Shown in pieces: positions 1 to 10,209 of a stretch of 64,000 nucleotides of DNA (position 1 is its first letter; every line of letters starts with the position of its first letter). The position numbers were made by a program, and so were the translations under genes. The DNA lies in NCBI GenBank assembly GCA_028554755.1, contig JAPTOF010000015.1:8990001-9054000 (forward strand), in the 5' to 3' direction. Source of the DNA: Cordia subcordata (lineage: Eukaryota > Streptophyta > Magnoliopsida > Boraginales > Cordiaceae). Below the pieces are notes generated by a model, which worked only from the letters and a program-made list of their open reading frames with translations, was not told the origin of the DNA and made no database searches.

Positions 1-520
1 GTAAATATGATGCATGCAAACCGAAGGGTCTATACCTCTCAAATCATCAATTTTTCACCCTATAGCCTTCCTATGTTTCCTAAGGACCTCTAAGAGATGC
101 TCCTCATGCTCACTAGAAAGATCGGACGCTATGATGACCGGAAGGGTCTCACTAGAGCCTAGGAATGCATATTTCAAATGATCGGGAAGGGGTTTGAGCT
201 GTAAAGAAGGGCTAGGCTCAACCAAGGGGGACTTAACCTCAACATCATCAATGGGGACATCACTAGAAATGAGACTAGAAGGATTAACCTCAAGTGACTT
301 ATTAGTCAAATGGCTCTCAATCAAGGAAGTAGAAGCTACACATTTCCTCTCTAAGGTCTCCAAATCAAAACTAGACATCAATTCCTCAATTTTCCTCAAA
401 TCTTCTCCATCGGTCATAGTCTTCTCTATAAGATCCTCAACGCAAGAATCAATCACATCCACCCTAAAGCACTCTTCTCCATCGTCTTCTCCTATACTAG
501 CCCTATTCACCGCCTCTCAA
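1..520 (-). pseudogene. Athila pol: protease-RT linker and start of RT (runs off window)
   Basis: The main open stretch is 55-510. It encodes the acidic, serine-rich linker that separates protease from reverse transcriptase in these elements (segments such as SSLISSDVPIDDVEVKSP), followed by the conserved LLEVLRKHRKAIGW that opens the RT region. Past position 55 the similarity to the copy at 40970-42151 continues to the edge. A one-base deletion near 518, compared with that copy, separates this frame from the protease frame. Non-functional and partial. Confidence 0.8.
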
Positions 521-1687
521 CCTTCATAGTGGATCTCAAATTCCCAAATTTCATCTCCAATACCCCCGACCTACAATGGATATTGGCATTTGCGGTGGCA
601 AGGAAGGGGCGACCTAGAAGAATGGGTGTAAAATGTCTAGAGTCATGTCCTGAATCCATATCTAACACTATGAAGTCAACAGGGTACACAAACTCACCTA
701 CCTGGACCATAATGTCCTCTATCCCACCCCTAGGTCTACGCTCAGACCTATCAGCTAGCTGAAGAGTAACATGTGTAGAAGACAACTCACCTAGACCTAG
801 CTGCTGATAGACAGAGTAGGGAATAAGATTCACACTAGATCCTAAATCTAATAAGGCATGATCAATCTGGGTCTCACAGATCCTACAAGGAATGGTGAAG
901 GCTCCGGGGTCACTCATCTTGGGCGGAAGGCCCAAAGTACAAATATTACTCAGCTTTTCCGTAAGCCTCACCTTCTTAGGAATGTTCGATGACCTACGTT
1001 TCCTTGTACAAAGATCCTTAAAGAACTTAGAATAAGAGGGGATGGAAATGATCGCATCTATCAAAGGAAGATTGACCTTAAGGTCCTTAAGATGTTCTAA
1101 AACCTTGAAGAACCTAGAATCCTCACTAGGTGTAGGTCTCTCTAAAGCGGATGGAAAGGGAACTCTAGGCTCTATACCTCTAGATACATGGGAGTCATCA
1201 ATAGGCTCTTTTCCCTCCCGATGCGGGCGGGAAGTACTACTCTCTCCATGATCTCTAATGGGCTCATCTCTCTCAACAAGACCTTCTCTAGAATTTCCCT
1301 CAACAAGGCTACCATGTGATGCTCTAGACTCGGAAGGACCACCAGGTGCAGGCACTGCAAAGTCAACTCCTACCCTATTATCGACTTCCCGACCGCTCCT
1401 CAGAGTGGTGACGGCCTTAGCCTAGGCCTGAGGGGGATAAGTGGTATCGGTGGAGGAACAGGACTGGACTCTAGAGTTCACCTCCGGCTGAGAAGGCAAT
1501 TTCCCGGGGTCTCTAGCGCTCAATTGACTAGAAATCTATCCTAACTGTGTCTCAAACCTAGCCATCTGTTGCCTATAGCTAGCCATCTCTTGCCTATTGT
1601 CAGCTAACTCCTGTCACGACTAGCTAATGCCTGCTGATTCTGAATAAACTACATTAACTTCATCACATCATTACTAGAGTCCGGCTA
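507..1687 (-). pseudogene. Athila retropepsin (protease) region with gag-pro spacer
   Basis: The open frame 507-1355 holds the aspartic protease. The motif ALLDLGSSVNLIPYSVYQQL is the plant Athila form of the catalytic D-[TSL]-G site, followed by VTLQLADRSERRPRG and the flap-like VQVGEFVYPVDFIVLD, then LLGRPFLATANANI. Upstream (1356-1687) is a proline/glutamine-rich spacer joining gag to protease that carries stops. Protease would cleave the Gag-Pol polyprotein inside the particle. Similar copies lie at 19532-20404, 32749-33640 and 41892-42897. The active-site Asp is present, but the ORF is not joined to gag or RT. Confidence 0.85.
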
Positions 1688-3052
1688 CTAGAGGAGCAGT
1701 AAAGCCCGAGGTTGAGGAGCACTAGTGAGACGGGGTTGATTAAGATGATAGAAACACTGGGGATATTGAGGACGGGGTCGCTGTTGAGGTGGAACTTGAG
1801 GATGTGAACTAGACTCATGCTGTCCTTGTCTCCAAGAAAATTTTGGGTTGTCCCTCCAACCCGGATTGTATGTGTTCGAGTATGGATTATACTCACAAGA
1901 ATAACCTTGTGTGGCACACACTTGTTCTTTCATGAATTCAGGAAATTTGGATGCTAAAGGGCAAGCTATGGTCTCATGAGATGACTCAGAGCACAATGCA
2001 CAAACTTCAACAACTAAAGAGGCAGAGGAAGAACCTAAAGAACTAGTCCTATGACCTTGGGATGAAATGGACAAAGAAATGAATTGATCTAGTTTATTTG
2101 TCAAAGCCTCAACCTTAGCGGGTAAGTCTGAAGAAACTCCAACCTCACTAACACTTCTCTTGTTGCCTCCCCGACTAGACCTTTCCATTGCAAAATTTTG
2201 AAAAGATTTTTCAGCCATCATTTCTATTTTCTCCCATGTCTCGGTCGGTCTCAAAAGATAGAAGCCACCACTGGAGGCGGCATTGACTATCATCCTATTT
2301 TGTTCATTTAAGCCTCGAAAGAAGTATTGCATTAGGTCATGATTGCCGTACCCATGGTGTGGACATTGTCTAAGAAGATCCTTGAACCTCTCCCAAGCCT
2401 CATGAAAAGATTCTAGGTCATGTTGGGAGAAAGTCATAATGGCGGTCCTAAGGTCGGCCGTCTTGGCCATGGGATAAAATTTTTGAAAGAACTTAGATTG
2501 AAGCTTAGCCCATGTAGTAATGCAACCATTAGGTAAGGAATGCAACCAAGTCCTAGCCTTGTCCTTAAGAGAGAAAGGAAACAATCTTAGACGTATGACC
2601 TCTTAAGAGACATTGGGGACATGGAGAGTGGAACTCATCTCAACAAAATCAGTGATATGATCTAGAGGACTCTCATTGCTTCTCCTATAAAAGGAGGGAA
2701 GCATAGCCAACATATTAGGCTTAATCTCGAAGTTCGTCTACCCCAAACCCGGAATTTGAATAGCCAAATTGGGCTCAAAGGCTTCGGGGAGAAAGAATTG
2801 CCTAAGAGTGGGTTCCTCATCTATGGGTGGATCCGGTCTACGGGGCTCTCGTCTAAAATGAGCCTGGGCTTGATGCCCAATGTGATCATGAGGTGGAATG
2901 GGATTCATTGGGGGATTGGGAGGATTAGGAGGATGGTTGGGATCGGTCATCTCCTCAAGAAGATCTCCTAAATTCCTGAAATGTCTAGCAATTCTATCAA
3001 GTTCGGGATTAAGAGGAACTAGGGGATTTCTAAGGGATCTCCTACCAAGCAT
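1688..3052 (-). pseudogene. Athila gag (capsid/nucleocapsid), two in-frame stops
   Basis: I place the start at the ATG of MLGRRSLRNPL (3052), since the same ATG is kept in every Athila copy here. Domain order: proline-rich N-terminus (PPNPPNPPMNPIPPHDH), the retrotransposon gag domain (FPFSLKDKARTWLHSLPNG, then QKFYPMAKTADLRTAI and ESFHEAWERFKDLLRQCPHHG), then a CCHC zinc knuckle CALCSESSHETIAC (C-x2-C-x4-H-x4-C). A TAG near 2735 replaces a Glu codon and a TAA near 2603 follows NVS, both by comparison with other copies, so full-length Gag cannot be made. Confidence 0.87.
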
Positions 3053-3319
3053 GCACAATCTATCCTCACTCCGGCCACTTCAACCCCTAAAAACTTCAAT
3101 TTTCGAATAACTACAACAAATAATCCACAATCCTAAAAAAAATCTACTAAAAAATTTAAAAAAAAAACAAAAGTTGAAATAGATAAGCAAGGATCAAAGC
3201 AAGATAATATGAAAAATAAACAAGATAAGCAAAAACTAAACAAACTATAAAGAAAAAGCAAGAAAGTAAGAAAAGCAACTACCAAAACACACAAGCAAAG
3301 AATGCAAATCACCGTGCCT
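3053..3319 (-). other. Athila 5' untranslated leader
   Basis: This A-rich, non-coding stretch lies between PBS and gag, dominated by runs such as aaacaagataagcaaaaac. Near-identical leaders occur at 4868-5095, 21982-22239, 44351-44607, 46754-47010 and, split by an insertion, at 35271-35496 plus 48918-49030. It would carry packaging and dimerisation signals; none can be assigned from sequence alone. Confidence 0.7.
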
Positions 3320-3336
3320 CCCCGGCAACGGCGCCA
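3320..3336 (-). promoter_or_regulatory. Primer binding site for tRNA-Asp
   Basis: The plus strand reads CCCCGGCAACGGCGCCA, matching all 17 bases of the 3' end of plant tRNA-Asp(GTC) including CCA as I know it. The element therefore carries the complementary PBS on the minus strand, where minus-strand cDNA synthesis would start. It is 6 nt from the LTR end, the perfect copy of this site in the window. Confidence 0.9.
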
Positions 3337-3342
3337 AGAACT

Positions 3343-4867
3343 TGGTGTCGTCTTTCGAGTGCAAGCTCTAAAAGATCCGCAAGCGTACGGATCGTGCAAT
3401 ATAGTGTGTACAAGTGCGGGTGTCGAACCACAGGGAGGCGTGAATAATGTGGGTGAATTCTATGCTTGGTGTTCTAGAAAGTGCCAAAAAGAAAGATCTA
3501 AAATAGACATATTTTTTTGGGGTTTTGGATTATCGGGAGCTCTAGGTAAAGGAAATAAACTAAACTATAAATATGAAAAATAGGAGCACAAGTTGGTCAA
3601 GAGGGAACTAACACTTGAGAAGGGGTTAGGGTGACTTCGACTTATGAATGGATAATTCTATACTCAAATGCTATGGGATTAAGGGATGATGGCTAACTAT
3701 CATGAGTGCTCTTAACTAGGTTGCTAGTTAGTGTCCTAATTTCCCCCTAGGACTCGGTGCGGGTCCGTCCCTAGGCGTCACCTCCTAGAGCTACGGCATG
3801 GTCCTTATGACCTAGGGCCTCAAGAGTGACTAACTTCCTAGGTGGCTTAGAATGAACCTACCTTATTACCTAAACCTTTGGTTGGATTTAAAGCCAAGAC
3901 CTAATGTTGCTAAGGTCGACTAAACCTATCTGGAAACCTATTGGCTGGATTTAAAGCCAAAGGAGACTCAACCTAGACTAGCCGTTAATTATACTTCGTC
4001 ATTCTAAGGTCACTACAGCAGGATTTGACTTGCTAGTGCATTCGTACATGTTCAAGGCCAAGGTGCGCGTGAATAATGGAATTTATTCAACTACAAAACA
4101 TCGTCATGTTCAGTTCACACCATTAGAAATAATTAACAACCAACACGTATGCGTTATTGAAGTTATGCTTGTTACTAGGCATGCAAATATACATATAGAC
4201 ATGAATAAAAGCATTGCCCACTTCATAGCATCCACATATAAACACATAGACATGATTATAACATGGATTAGATGTGTTTAGTAACAAACAAACTTCAATT
4301 TATACACATGCTACTCATCTAGGCATTTTATCAAACACTTAGACATGAATGAGAAAATACCCATTTGAACAAGACAATTCGAAGCATGTATATATATACA
4401 TCCATCATATCCCATATCATAAGAGTATATAGTTAACCCATTACATAAGTTAAATCACCCTACACAAGTCTACTCAATCATAATAGGAAATAGAATGAAA
4501 GAAAGATAATAAAGCTTCCCTTTCATCCTAGCTAATCTTGTACAAAGCTTTTGAGCAAACTAGATTCCAAAATGTTTGAACCCTCCAAATCAAGCTTGGT
4601 TCTTAGTGAGGAATGTGTGAAAAGTGTGTGTGAAGTGGGTGGGATCTAGGGTTAAGTGTGTGAGAATTTTAGGTGTGAAGTGTGTGTTAATCTACCAAAA
4701 AGTCCCCCTCCTTTTTTGCAAAATCGAGCCCTATTTATATGTTCTCAGCATATTGCCGGTCGACCACCTAGCTCGACTGGCTTTTTTAGTGATGCTCTCT
4801 GGAGTGGCCGGTCGACCGGCTCGGAGGGGTGGTCGTCCGACTATTTTTGGCACCTCTCTGGAGTGGC
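3343..4867 (-). repeat. Athila LTR, truncated in U3
   Basis: The LTR starts at TGGTGTCG next to the PBS and matches the full LTR at 5119-6973 until about 4867. There the sequence switches within GAGTGGCC to the leader of a second copy, removing about 310 bp of U3 and the outer terminus. It contains a TATA box (minus ATATAAATAG, 4731-4740), paired hairpins at 3878-3897 and 3941-3960, CCGGTCGACC palindromes at 4756 and 4808, and an 83-codon antisense ORF (4030-4281). Confidence 0.85.
4731..4740 (-). promoter_or_regulatory. LTR TATA box
   Basis: The minus strand reads ATATAAATAG, a good plant TATA box, immediately downstream of the GTCGAC palindromes. Equivalent boxes occur at 6517-6526, 36886-36893, 45996-46004 and 48434-48443 in other LTRs. 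It marks the U3/R boundary region; the start site itself is not determinable here. Confidence 0.65.
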
Positions 4868-5112
4868 CACTTCAACCCTCGAAAACTTCAATATTCCTAA
4901 AACTACAGTAAATAAACCACAATCCTAGTACTAAAAATAAAGACAAAAGTTGAAATAGATAAGCAAGGATCAAAGCAAGATAATATGAACAATAACAAGA
5001 TAAACAAAAACTAAACAAACTATAAAGGAAAAACAAGAAAAACAAATAAAGAAACTACCAAAACACACAAGCAAAGAATGCAAATCACCGTGCCTCCTCG
5101 GCAACAGTGCCA
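4868..5112 (-). other. Second Athila leader and degenerate tRNA-Asp PBS
   Basis: From 4868 the sequence is the A-rich leader again, beginning in ACTTCAACCC just upstream of where gag would start, but gag is absent. The PBS (5096-5112) has three mismatches to tRNA-Asp. It shows that the LTR to its right (5119-6973) was the 5' LTR of a separate element whose internal part is lost. Confidence 0.8.
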
Positions 5113-5118
5113 AGAACT

Positions 5119-6973
5119 TGGTGCGTCTTTCGAGTGCAAGCTCTAAAAGACCCGTAAGCGTACAGATCATGCAATATAGTGTATACAAGTGCGGGTGTCG
5201 AACCACAGGGAGGCATGAATAATGTGGATGGATTCTATGCTTGGTGCTCTAGAAGGTGCCAAAAAGAAAGATCTAAACTAGACATATTTTTGGGGTTTTG
5301 GATTATCGGGAGCTCTAGGTAAAGGAAATAAAATTAAACTATGAATATGAAAAATGGAACATAAGTTGGTCAAGAGGGAACTAACAATTGAGAAGGGATT
5401 TGGGTGACTTCGACTTATGAATGGGTAATTCTATACTCAAATGCTATGAGATTAAGGAATGATAGCTAACTATCATGATTGCTCTTAACTAGGTTGCTAG
5501 TTAGTGTCCTAATTTCCCCCTAGGACTCGGTGCTGGTCCGTCCCTAGGCGGCGCCTCCTAGAGCTACAACGTGGTCCTTATGACTTAGGGCCTTAAGAGT
5601 GACTAACTAACTTCCTAGGTGATGTAGAATGAACCTACCTTAGTACCTAAACCTTTGGCTGGATTTAAAGCCAAGACCTAGTGTTGCTAAGGTCGACTAA
5701 ACCTATCCGAAAACTTATTGGCTGGATTTAAAGCCAAAGGAGACTCGGTCTAGACTAGCCCTAGCTTACACTTCGTCATTCTAAGGTCACTACAGCAGGA
5801 TTTGACTTGCTAGTGCGTTCATACATGTTCAAGGCCAAGGTGCTCGTGAATAATGGAACCTATTCAACTACCAAACATCGTCATGTTCAGTTCACATCGT
5901 TAGAAGCAATTAACAACCAACATGTATGCTTTATTGAAGTTATAGTCATTACTAGGCATGCAAATATACATATAGACATGAATATAAGCATTACCCACTT
6001 CATAGCATCCACATATAAACACATAGACATGTTTATAATATGGATTAGATGTGTTTAGTAACAAATAAACTTCAATTTATACACATGTTATTTATCTAAG
6101 CATTTTATCAAACACTTAGACATGAATGAGCAAAATACCCATTTGAACAAGAGATTTCAAAACATGTATATATATATATATATATTTAGCCATCACATCC
6201 CATATCATAAGAGTATATAGTTAACCCATTACATAAGTTACATCACCCTACACAAATCTACTCAATCATAATAGGAAATAGAATGAAAGAGAGATAATGA
6301 AGCTTCCCTTTCATCCTAGCTAAACTTGTACAAGGCTTTTGAGCAAACTTGATTCCAAATGTTTGAACCCTCCAAATCAAGCTTGGCTCTTAGTGGGAAA
6401 TATGTGAAAAGTGTGTGTGAAGTGGGTGAAATCTAGGGTTAAGTGTGTGAGAATTTTAGGTGTAAAGTGTGTGTTAATCTTCCAAAAAGTCCTCTTTTTT
6501 CCTGTAGAATCGGGCCCTATTTATATGTTCTAAGCATATAGACAGTCGACCGGCTTCTGGACCTAGCTTGACCAACTTTTTAATGATGCTCTATGGACTA
6601 GCCGGTCGACCAGCTCTGGAAGGGTGGTCGTCCGGCTATTTTTGGCACCTCTCTAGAGTGGCTGGTCAACCTAGCCGACTTTCTTTCTCCATTCTTTGTC
6701 TTTTCGGCCTCCGGTCTTCTCTCTTAGACCCGTGCATTTCCCATCTTCATCACCATTCATCGTCCAATCTCGATCTTAACCCAAAGTTCACCTAAATCAT
6801 TGAAAACAAGCAATTAGTGTAGCAATTTGTCTCTTAAACTCGATATGTACATTTGTTTACGCTTAAGCCTATTCTTATCAAAAGCAATACACTAATGCAT
6901 CATTATAAGCACTCAACACCTCTAAAATATAGGTACATGACAATGCAAACACACACAAAAACACAACACATCA
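5119..6973 (-). repeat. Athila LTR, full length (1855 bp)
   Basis: The plus-strand ends are TGGTGCG...ACACATCA, so in element orientation the LTR runs TGATGTGT...CA. It carries a TATA box at 6517-6526, palindromic GTCGAC motifs at 6544 and 6601, and an (AT)n run near 6170. The 83-codon antisense ORF (5807-6058) is also kept. Its outer end directly abuts the Sirevirus extra ORF at 6974. Confidence 0.88.
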
Positions 6974-8330
6974 TACTCCTTAATTTCTGATCGCATAGAT
7001 GCGACCTCTGAATCAATTTGTTCCCTCCAAATGGTGAGCTCATCCCACTGGCTTGTCATGGTAGGCCTCATTTCTCCCATTCCTATGTTTAAAGCCTAGA
7101 GTTATGAAAGAATCTGAGCCAACATAGATGGGTCTTCTTGTTGACCCATTGAGCTAGACCCTGCACCTCGTCGAATCTCAGTGCGGCGTTGCTCATCAAT
7201 GTGCACTTGCTCCCTAGATTCTCTTATCACTCATCTAAGAGTAGCTCCTCAATATCTTCCTCTTCTTTAGAGGTACTAACAGCCATAGGTATCGTTCCTG
7301 GAATGCCTATGTCAGCTTCTCCCTCAAGTTCAGGCCCTACATCTTCATCTAATGTGATGTCGATCCCCTCAAGTATATTATCAAGTTTTTGAGCGTCCAG
7401 ACTATATACAGGATCAGTGAAAGTAGTGTCCTTCTTAGTTCTATTCTTAATGGTCGCCTGAATGTTTTGAAGAAAGTTTTTGAAGGTTTCTCTGTTGATG
7501 GCCTCTCCATTATACCAGTAAATGCCCATGAAATTCATATATAACATATCAAAGTTCCAGGCAAACTCTCTGTATGGAGCATTCGAAGAGATTCTAAAGT
7601 GTGGAAAGATATGCATCAATGCCATACTATATCCAGGTGTAGTAGTTTTTCCTCCTCCCTTTCCACTAATATGCAGCATATGTTGAAGGATTAGGAAAGG
7701 CAAAGCTATCTTCTTTTTCTGCCCAAGGCTATAGTAGATATGAGCATCCATAACCGAAATTTTTCCATCATTGATATTCCTAGGGAGAATTACTTCACTC
7801 ATGATTTTGAAGGCAATCGTCATATTGTAATTAACATCCTTCAATAATGGAAGAATCAAATTTGGATTCTTAGGTCCTATATCCTTGCACATGTATTTTA
7901 TAACTTCCCTCGGAATATTAGTCTTCTTGATTTCTTCCGGCCAACCTTGACTATTGTAATGTCCTTCTCCATCAACAGGTATATGAAAAATTTCATGCAA
8001 AGTTTCCTCCTTAAGCACAAAATTCACCCCACATACAGTAGAAGATAACTCAAGTTTTGGACTTCTACTATGTATCTCAAGATTTTCATAAAACTCTATT
8101 ACTAATTTATCTTGCACACCACAATGTAGATGTAGAAACATAAACCAATCATCAAATAATGGCAAGACATCGGTGTGAGCAAAATCTGAGTCAACAATAT
8201 ATTTACCGTACAAAATTGATTGCTTGCCTTGAATCTTTGATACCGGAGATGGTGGTGGAGGAGGAGATTGTGTTCTTGCTCTTTTCCCTTTTCTTCCACT
8301 TGCTTGACCTCTTCCCCTCAAATTCACCAT
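6974..8330 (-). pseudogene. Extra ORF downstream of copia pol (env position), one frameshift
   Basis: An ATG at 8330 opens 367 codons to 7227; after a frameshift the family C-terminus continues to about 6976 (GSSSMGQQEDPSMLAQILS, then DSEVASMRSEIKE), matching the plus-strand homologue. The N-terminus is basic (GRGQASGRKGKRARTQ plus a proline run, a possible nuclear signal). The centre has LVIEFYENLEIHSRSPKLEL and VNFVLKEETLHEIFHIPVDG, resembling the putative plant transposon protein family found in LTR elements (recalled, not searched). I see no signal peptide or convincing transmembrane segment, so an envelope role is not supported. Function unknown. Cut at its C-terminus by the Athila LTR. 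Confidence 0.72.
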
Positions 8331-8726
8331 GATTTTGCATTGTTTTTTGAAGATTGAATCGGTGAAAACTTGTTTTTTAAGTGGGTAATCAAAATATAGG
8401 AAGAATTTTGGAAGAATTTGGTTGAAATTTGAAGAATTAAAAGTGGGTTTGAGAGAAATTTCGGCTAGAGTTAAAAAAATTGGGAGATTGAAGTGAATTT
8501 AGGGTTAAAACCCCCAATTTTTAACCTTGTCCGCATTCAACTAGTCAACCAGTTGGTCGCGGGAGGTCAACCGGCCGGATCAGAGAGCACAAAAGAAAAT
8601 TCCTTTTAGCTAGATGCCTTACGGCTTCAGTCCGTCGACCGGCTAGGTTGACCGGCCGGGCCAAAAAATACAAAACTGCGTATTTTATTTTTATGCCCAA
8701 GCCATTGAAACACATATGTATGCATT
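8331..8726 (-). promoter_or_regulatory. pol-to-extra-ORF spacer with palindromic GTCGAC motifs
   Basis: This roughly 400-bp gap has no gene. It contains GTCGACCGG near 8634, GACCGGCCGG near 8649 and further GGTCAACCGG-type half-sites near 8568, embedded in otherwise AT-rich sequence. The matching gap in the plus-strand Sirevirus (51083-51403) holds AGCTGGTCGACCA. Similar motifs sit upstream of TATA boxes in LTRs, so this could be an internal promoter for the extra ORF; that is inference. Confidence 0.4.
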
Positions 8727-9850
8727 TTAACCACATTTTATCATTCCAATTTCTCTTCTAATCTTGCAAAATTGATCCTCATGCAGTGGTTTAGTAAAAA
8801 TATCAACAACTTGATGCAAGGTATCAACAAATTCAAGTATGATATCACCTTTTTGTACATGATCTCTAATGCAATGGTGCCTAATCTCAATATGCTTAGT
8901 TCTTGAGTATTGAATTGGATTTTTAGTGAGATTAATTGCACTAGTATTATCACAATATATAGGAACATGATCATATTGTAATCCATAATCAAGTAAATTT
9001 TGTTTCATCCACAAAATTTGAGTCACACAACTACCAACTGTAATATATTCAGCTTCAGTAGTAGAAACAGCAACACTATTTTGTTTCCTACAAGACCAAG
9101 ATACTAAGGAATGTCCTAGGAATTGGCATGTTCCACTAATGCTCTTACAGTATACTTTGCAACCAGCATAGTCAACATTAGAGAATCCACATAGATCAAA
9201 TGACGTTCCTTTTGTATACCAAAGTCCTAGATTAATTGTTCCCTTAAGGTATCTAATGATTCTTTTTATAGCAGTTAAGTGAGTTTCCTTAGGGTTAGAT
9301 TGAAATCTAGCACACAAGCATACTGCAAACATGATATCAGGTCTAAAGGCAATTAAATATAATAGGCTACTGATCATACCTCTGTATTTCTTTTCGTTTA
9401 CAGATTTACCTTTCTCATCTTTATCCAGCTTTGTTGAGGGGCTCATAGGAGTTCCGATCTCCTTTGCATCTTCAAGTCCAAAGTTCTTGATTATTTCCTT
9501 GGTGTATTTGGCTTGATTTATGAAGATCCCCTCTTTTGCTTGTTTGATTTGGAGTCCAAGGAAGAAGGTTAATTCTCCCATCATGCTCATCTCAAACTCA
9601 TTGTGCATACAGTTGGAAAAGTTCTCATATAAAGAAATATTAGTAGCACCAAAAATTATATCATCCACATAGATTTGGACAAGTAGGATATCATTTTCTT
9701 TTCTTTTAATAAATAAGGTTGAATCAAGTTTTCCTCTTTCAAAGTTGTTTTCCACCAAAAATCCAGTAAGTTTTTCATACCAAGCTCTAGGAGCTTGTTT
9801 TAAACCATATAATGCCTTTTCTAGTTTAAAAACATGATTAAGAAAACAAG
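8727..9850 (-). pseudogene. Copia reverse transcriptase palm/thumb and RNase H (copy 1)
   Basis: This is the longest open pol stretch in the window. It has the RT catalytic motif QIYVDDIIFGATN, the conserved FFLGLQIKQ, GTPMSPSTKLDKD and SLLYLIAFRPDIMFAV. The RNase H domain follows with VDYAGCK, SISGTCQFLGHSLVSWSCRKQNSV, STTEAEYITV and YCDNTSAINL. It ends with the typical copia tail ILEFVDTLHQVVDIFTKPL. Catalytic residues are intact. The upstream KLEKALYGLKQAPRAWYEKL block (about 9760-9850) is recognisable but separated by a frameshift near 9870. Confidence 0.88.
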
Positions 9851-9855
9851 AATCT

Positions 9856-10200
9856 TCAAGACCGAGGGTTGTTCAACATAACTTCTTCTTCAATGAATCC
9901 ATTTAAAAAGGTACTTTTCACATCCATTTGATAAAGTTTGAAATCCATGTGACATGCAAATGCTAGTAACATACGAATGGATTCAAGTCTAGCTATAAAA
10001 GCATAGGTTTCATCGTAATCAATTCCTTCTTCTTGATTGTATCCTTGTGCTACTAGTCTAGCCTTGTTCCTAGTTACTATTCCGGCTTCATCTAGTTTGT
10101 TTCTAAATACCCATTTTGTTCCTATTACCAATCTATCTTTAGGCCTTTCAACTAGTTTCCATACTTTATTCCTGTCAAATTGATTAAGTTCTTCTTGCAT
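9856..10200 (-). pseudogene. Copia RT N-terminal part (copy 1)
   Basis: It encodes MQEELNQFDRNKVWKLVERP, GTKWVFRNKLDEAGIVTRNK, ARLVAQGYNQEEGIDYDETY and the finger motif KLYQMDVKSTFLNGFIEEEV, the classic opening of copia RT. The first catalytic Asp (MDVKSTFLNG) is present. The frame breaks after EEEVMLNNP, losing continuity with the palm domain. Confidence 0.87.
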
Positions 10201-10209
10201 GGCAATTAT

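Larger units (their letters stand above)
1..6973 (-). mobile_element. Athila-like Ty3/gypsy retrotransposon, 5' portion with tandem leader-LTR units
   Basis: Reading on the minus strand, the order is LTR, tRNA-Asp PBS, untranslated leader, gag, protease and the start of RT, running off the left edge. A truncated LTR (3343-4867) is followed on its right by a second leader, PBS and full LTR (5119-6973), so two 5' ends lie in tandem. The order pro-RT, the DLGSS protease motif and the tRNA-Asp primer site fit the Athila lineage (family knowledge). The right end, ending CATCA, abuts the extra ORF of the neighbouring Sirevirus, so the element probably inserted there; the other end is outside the window and no TSD can be tested. 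Confidence 0.88.

Noticed and set aside
3320..3336. tRNA-Asp 3' end sequence on the plus strand, suggesting a tRNA gene
   Set aside because: Only the last 17 bases match and the position is exactly that of a retrotransposon PBS; no acceptor stem partner or anticodon arm lies upstream.
3302..3583. 93-codon plus ORF starting at the PBS
   Set aside because: Spans PBS and LTR end, on the antisense strand and not conserved in other LTR copies.
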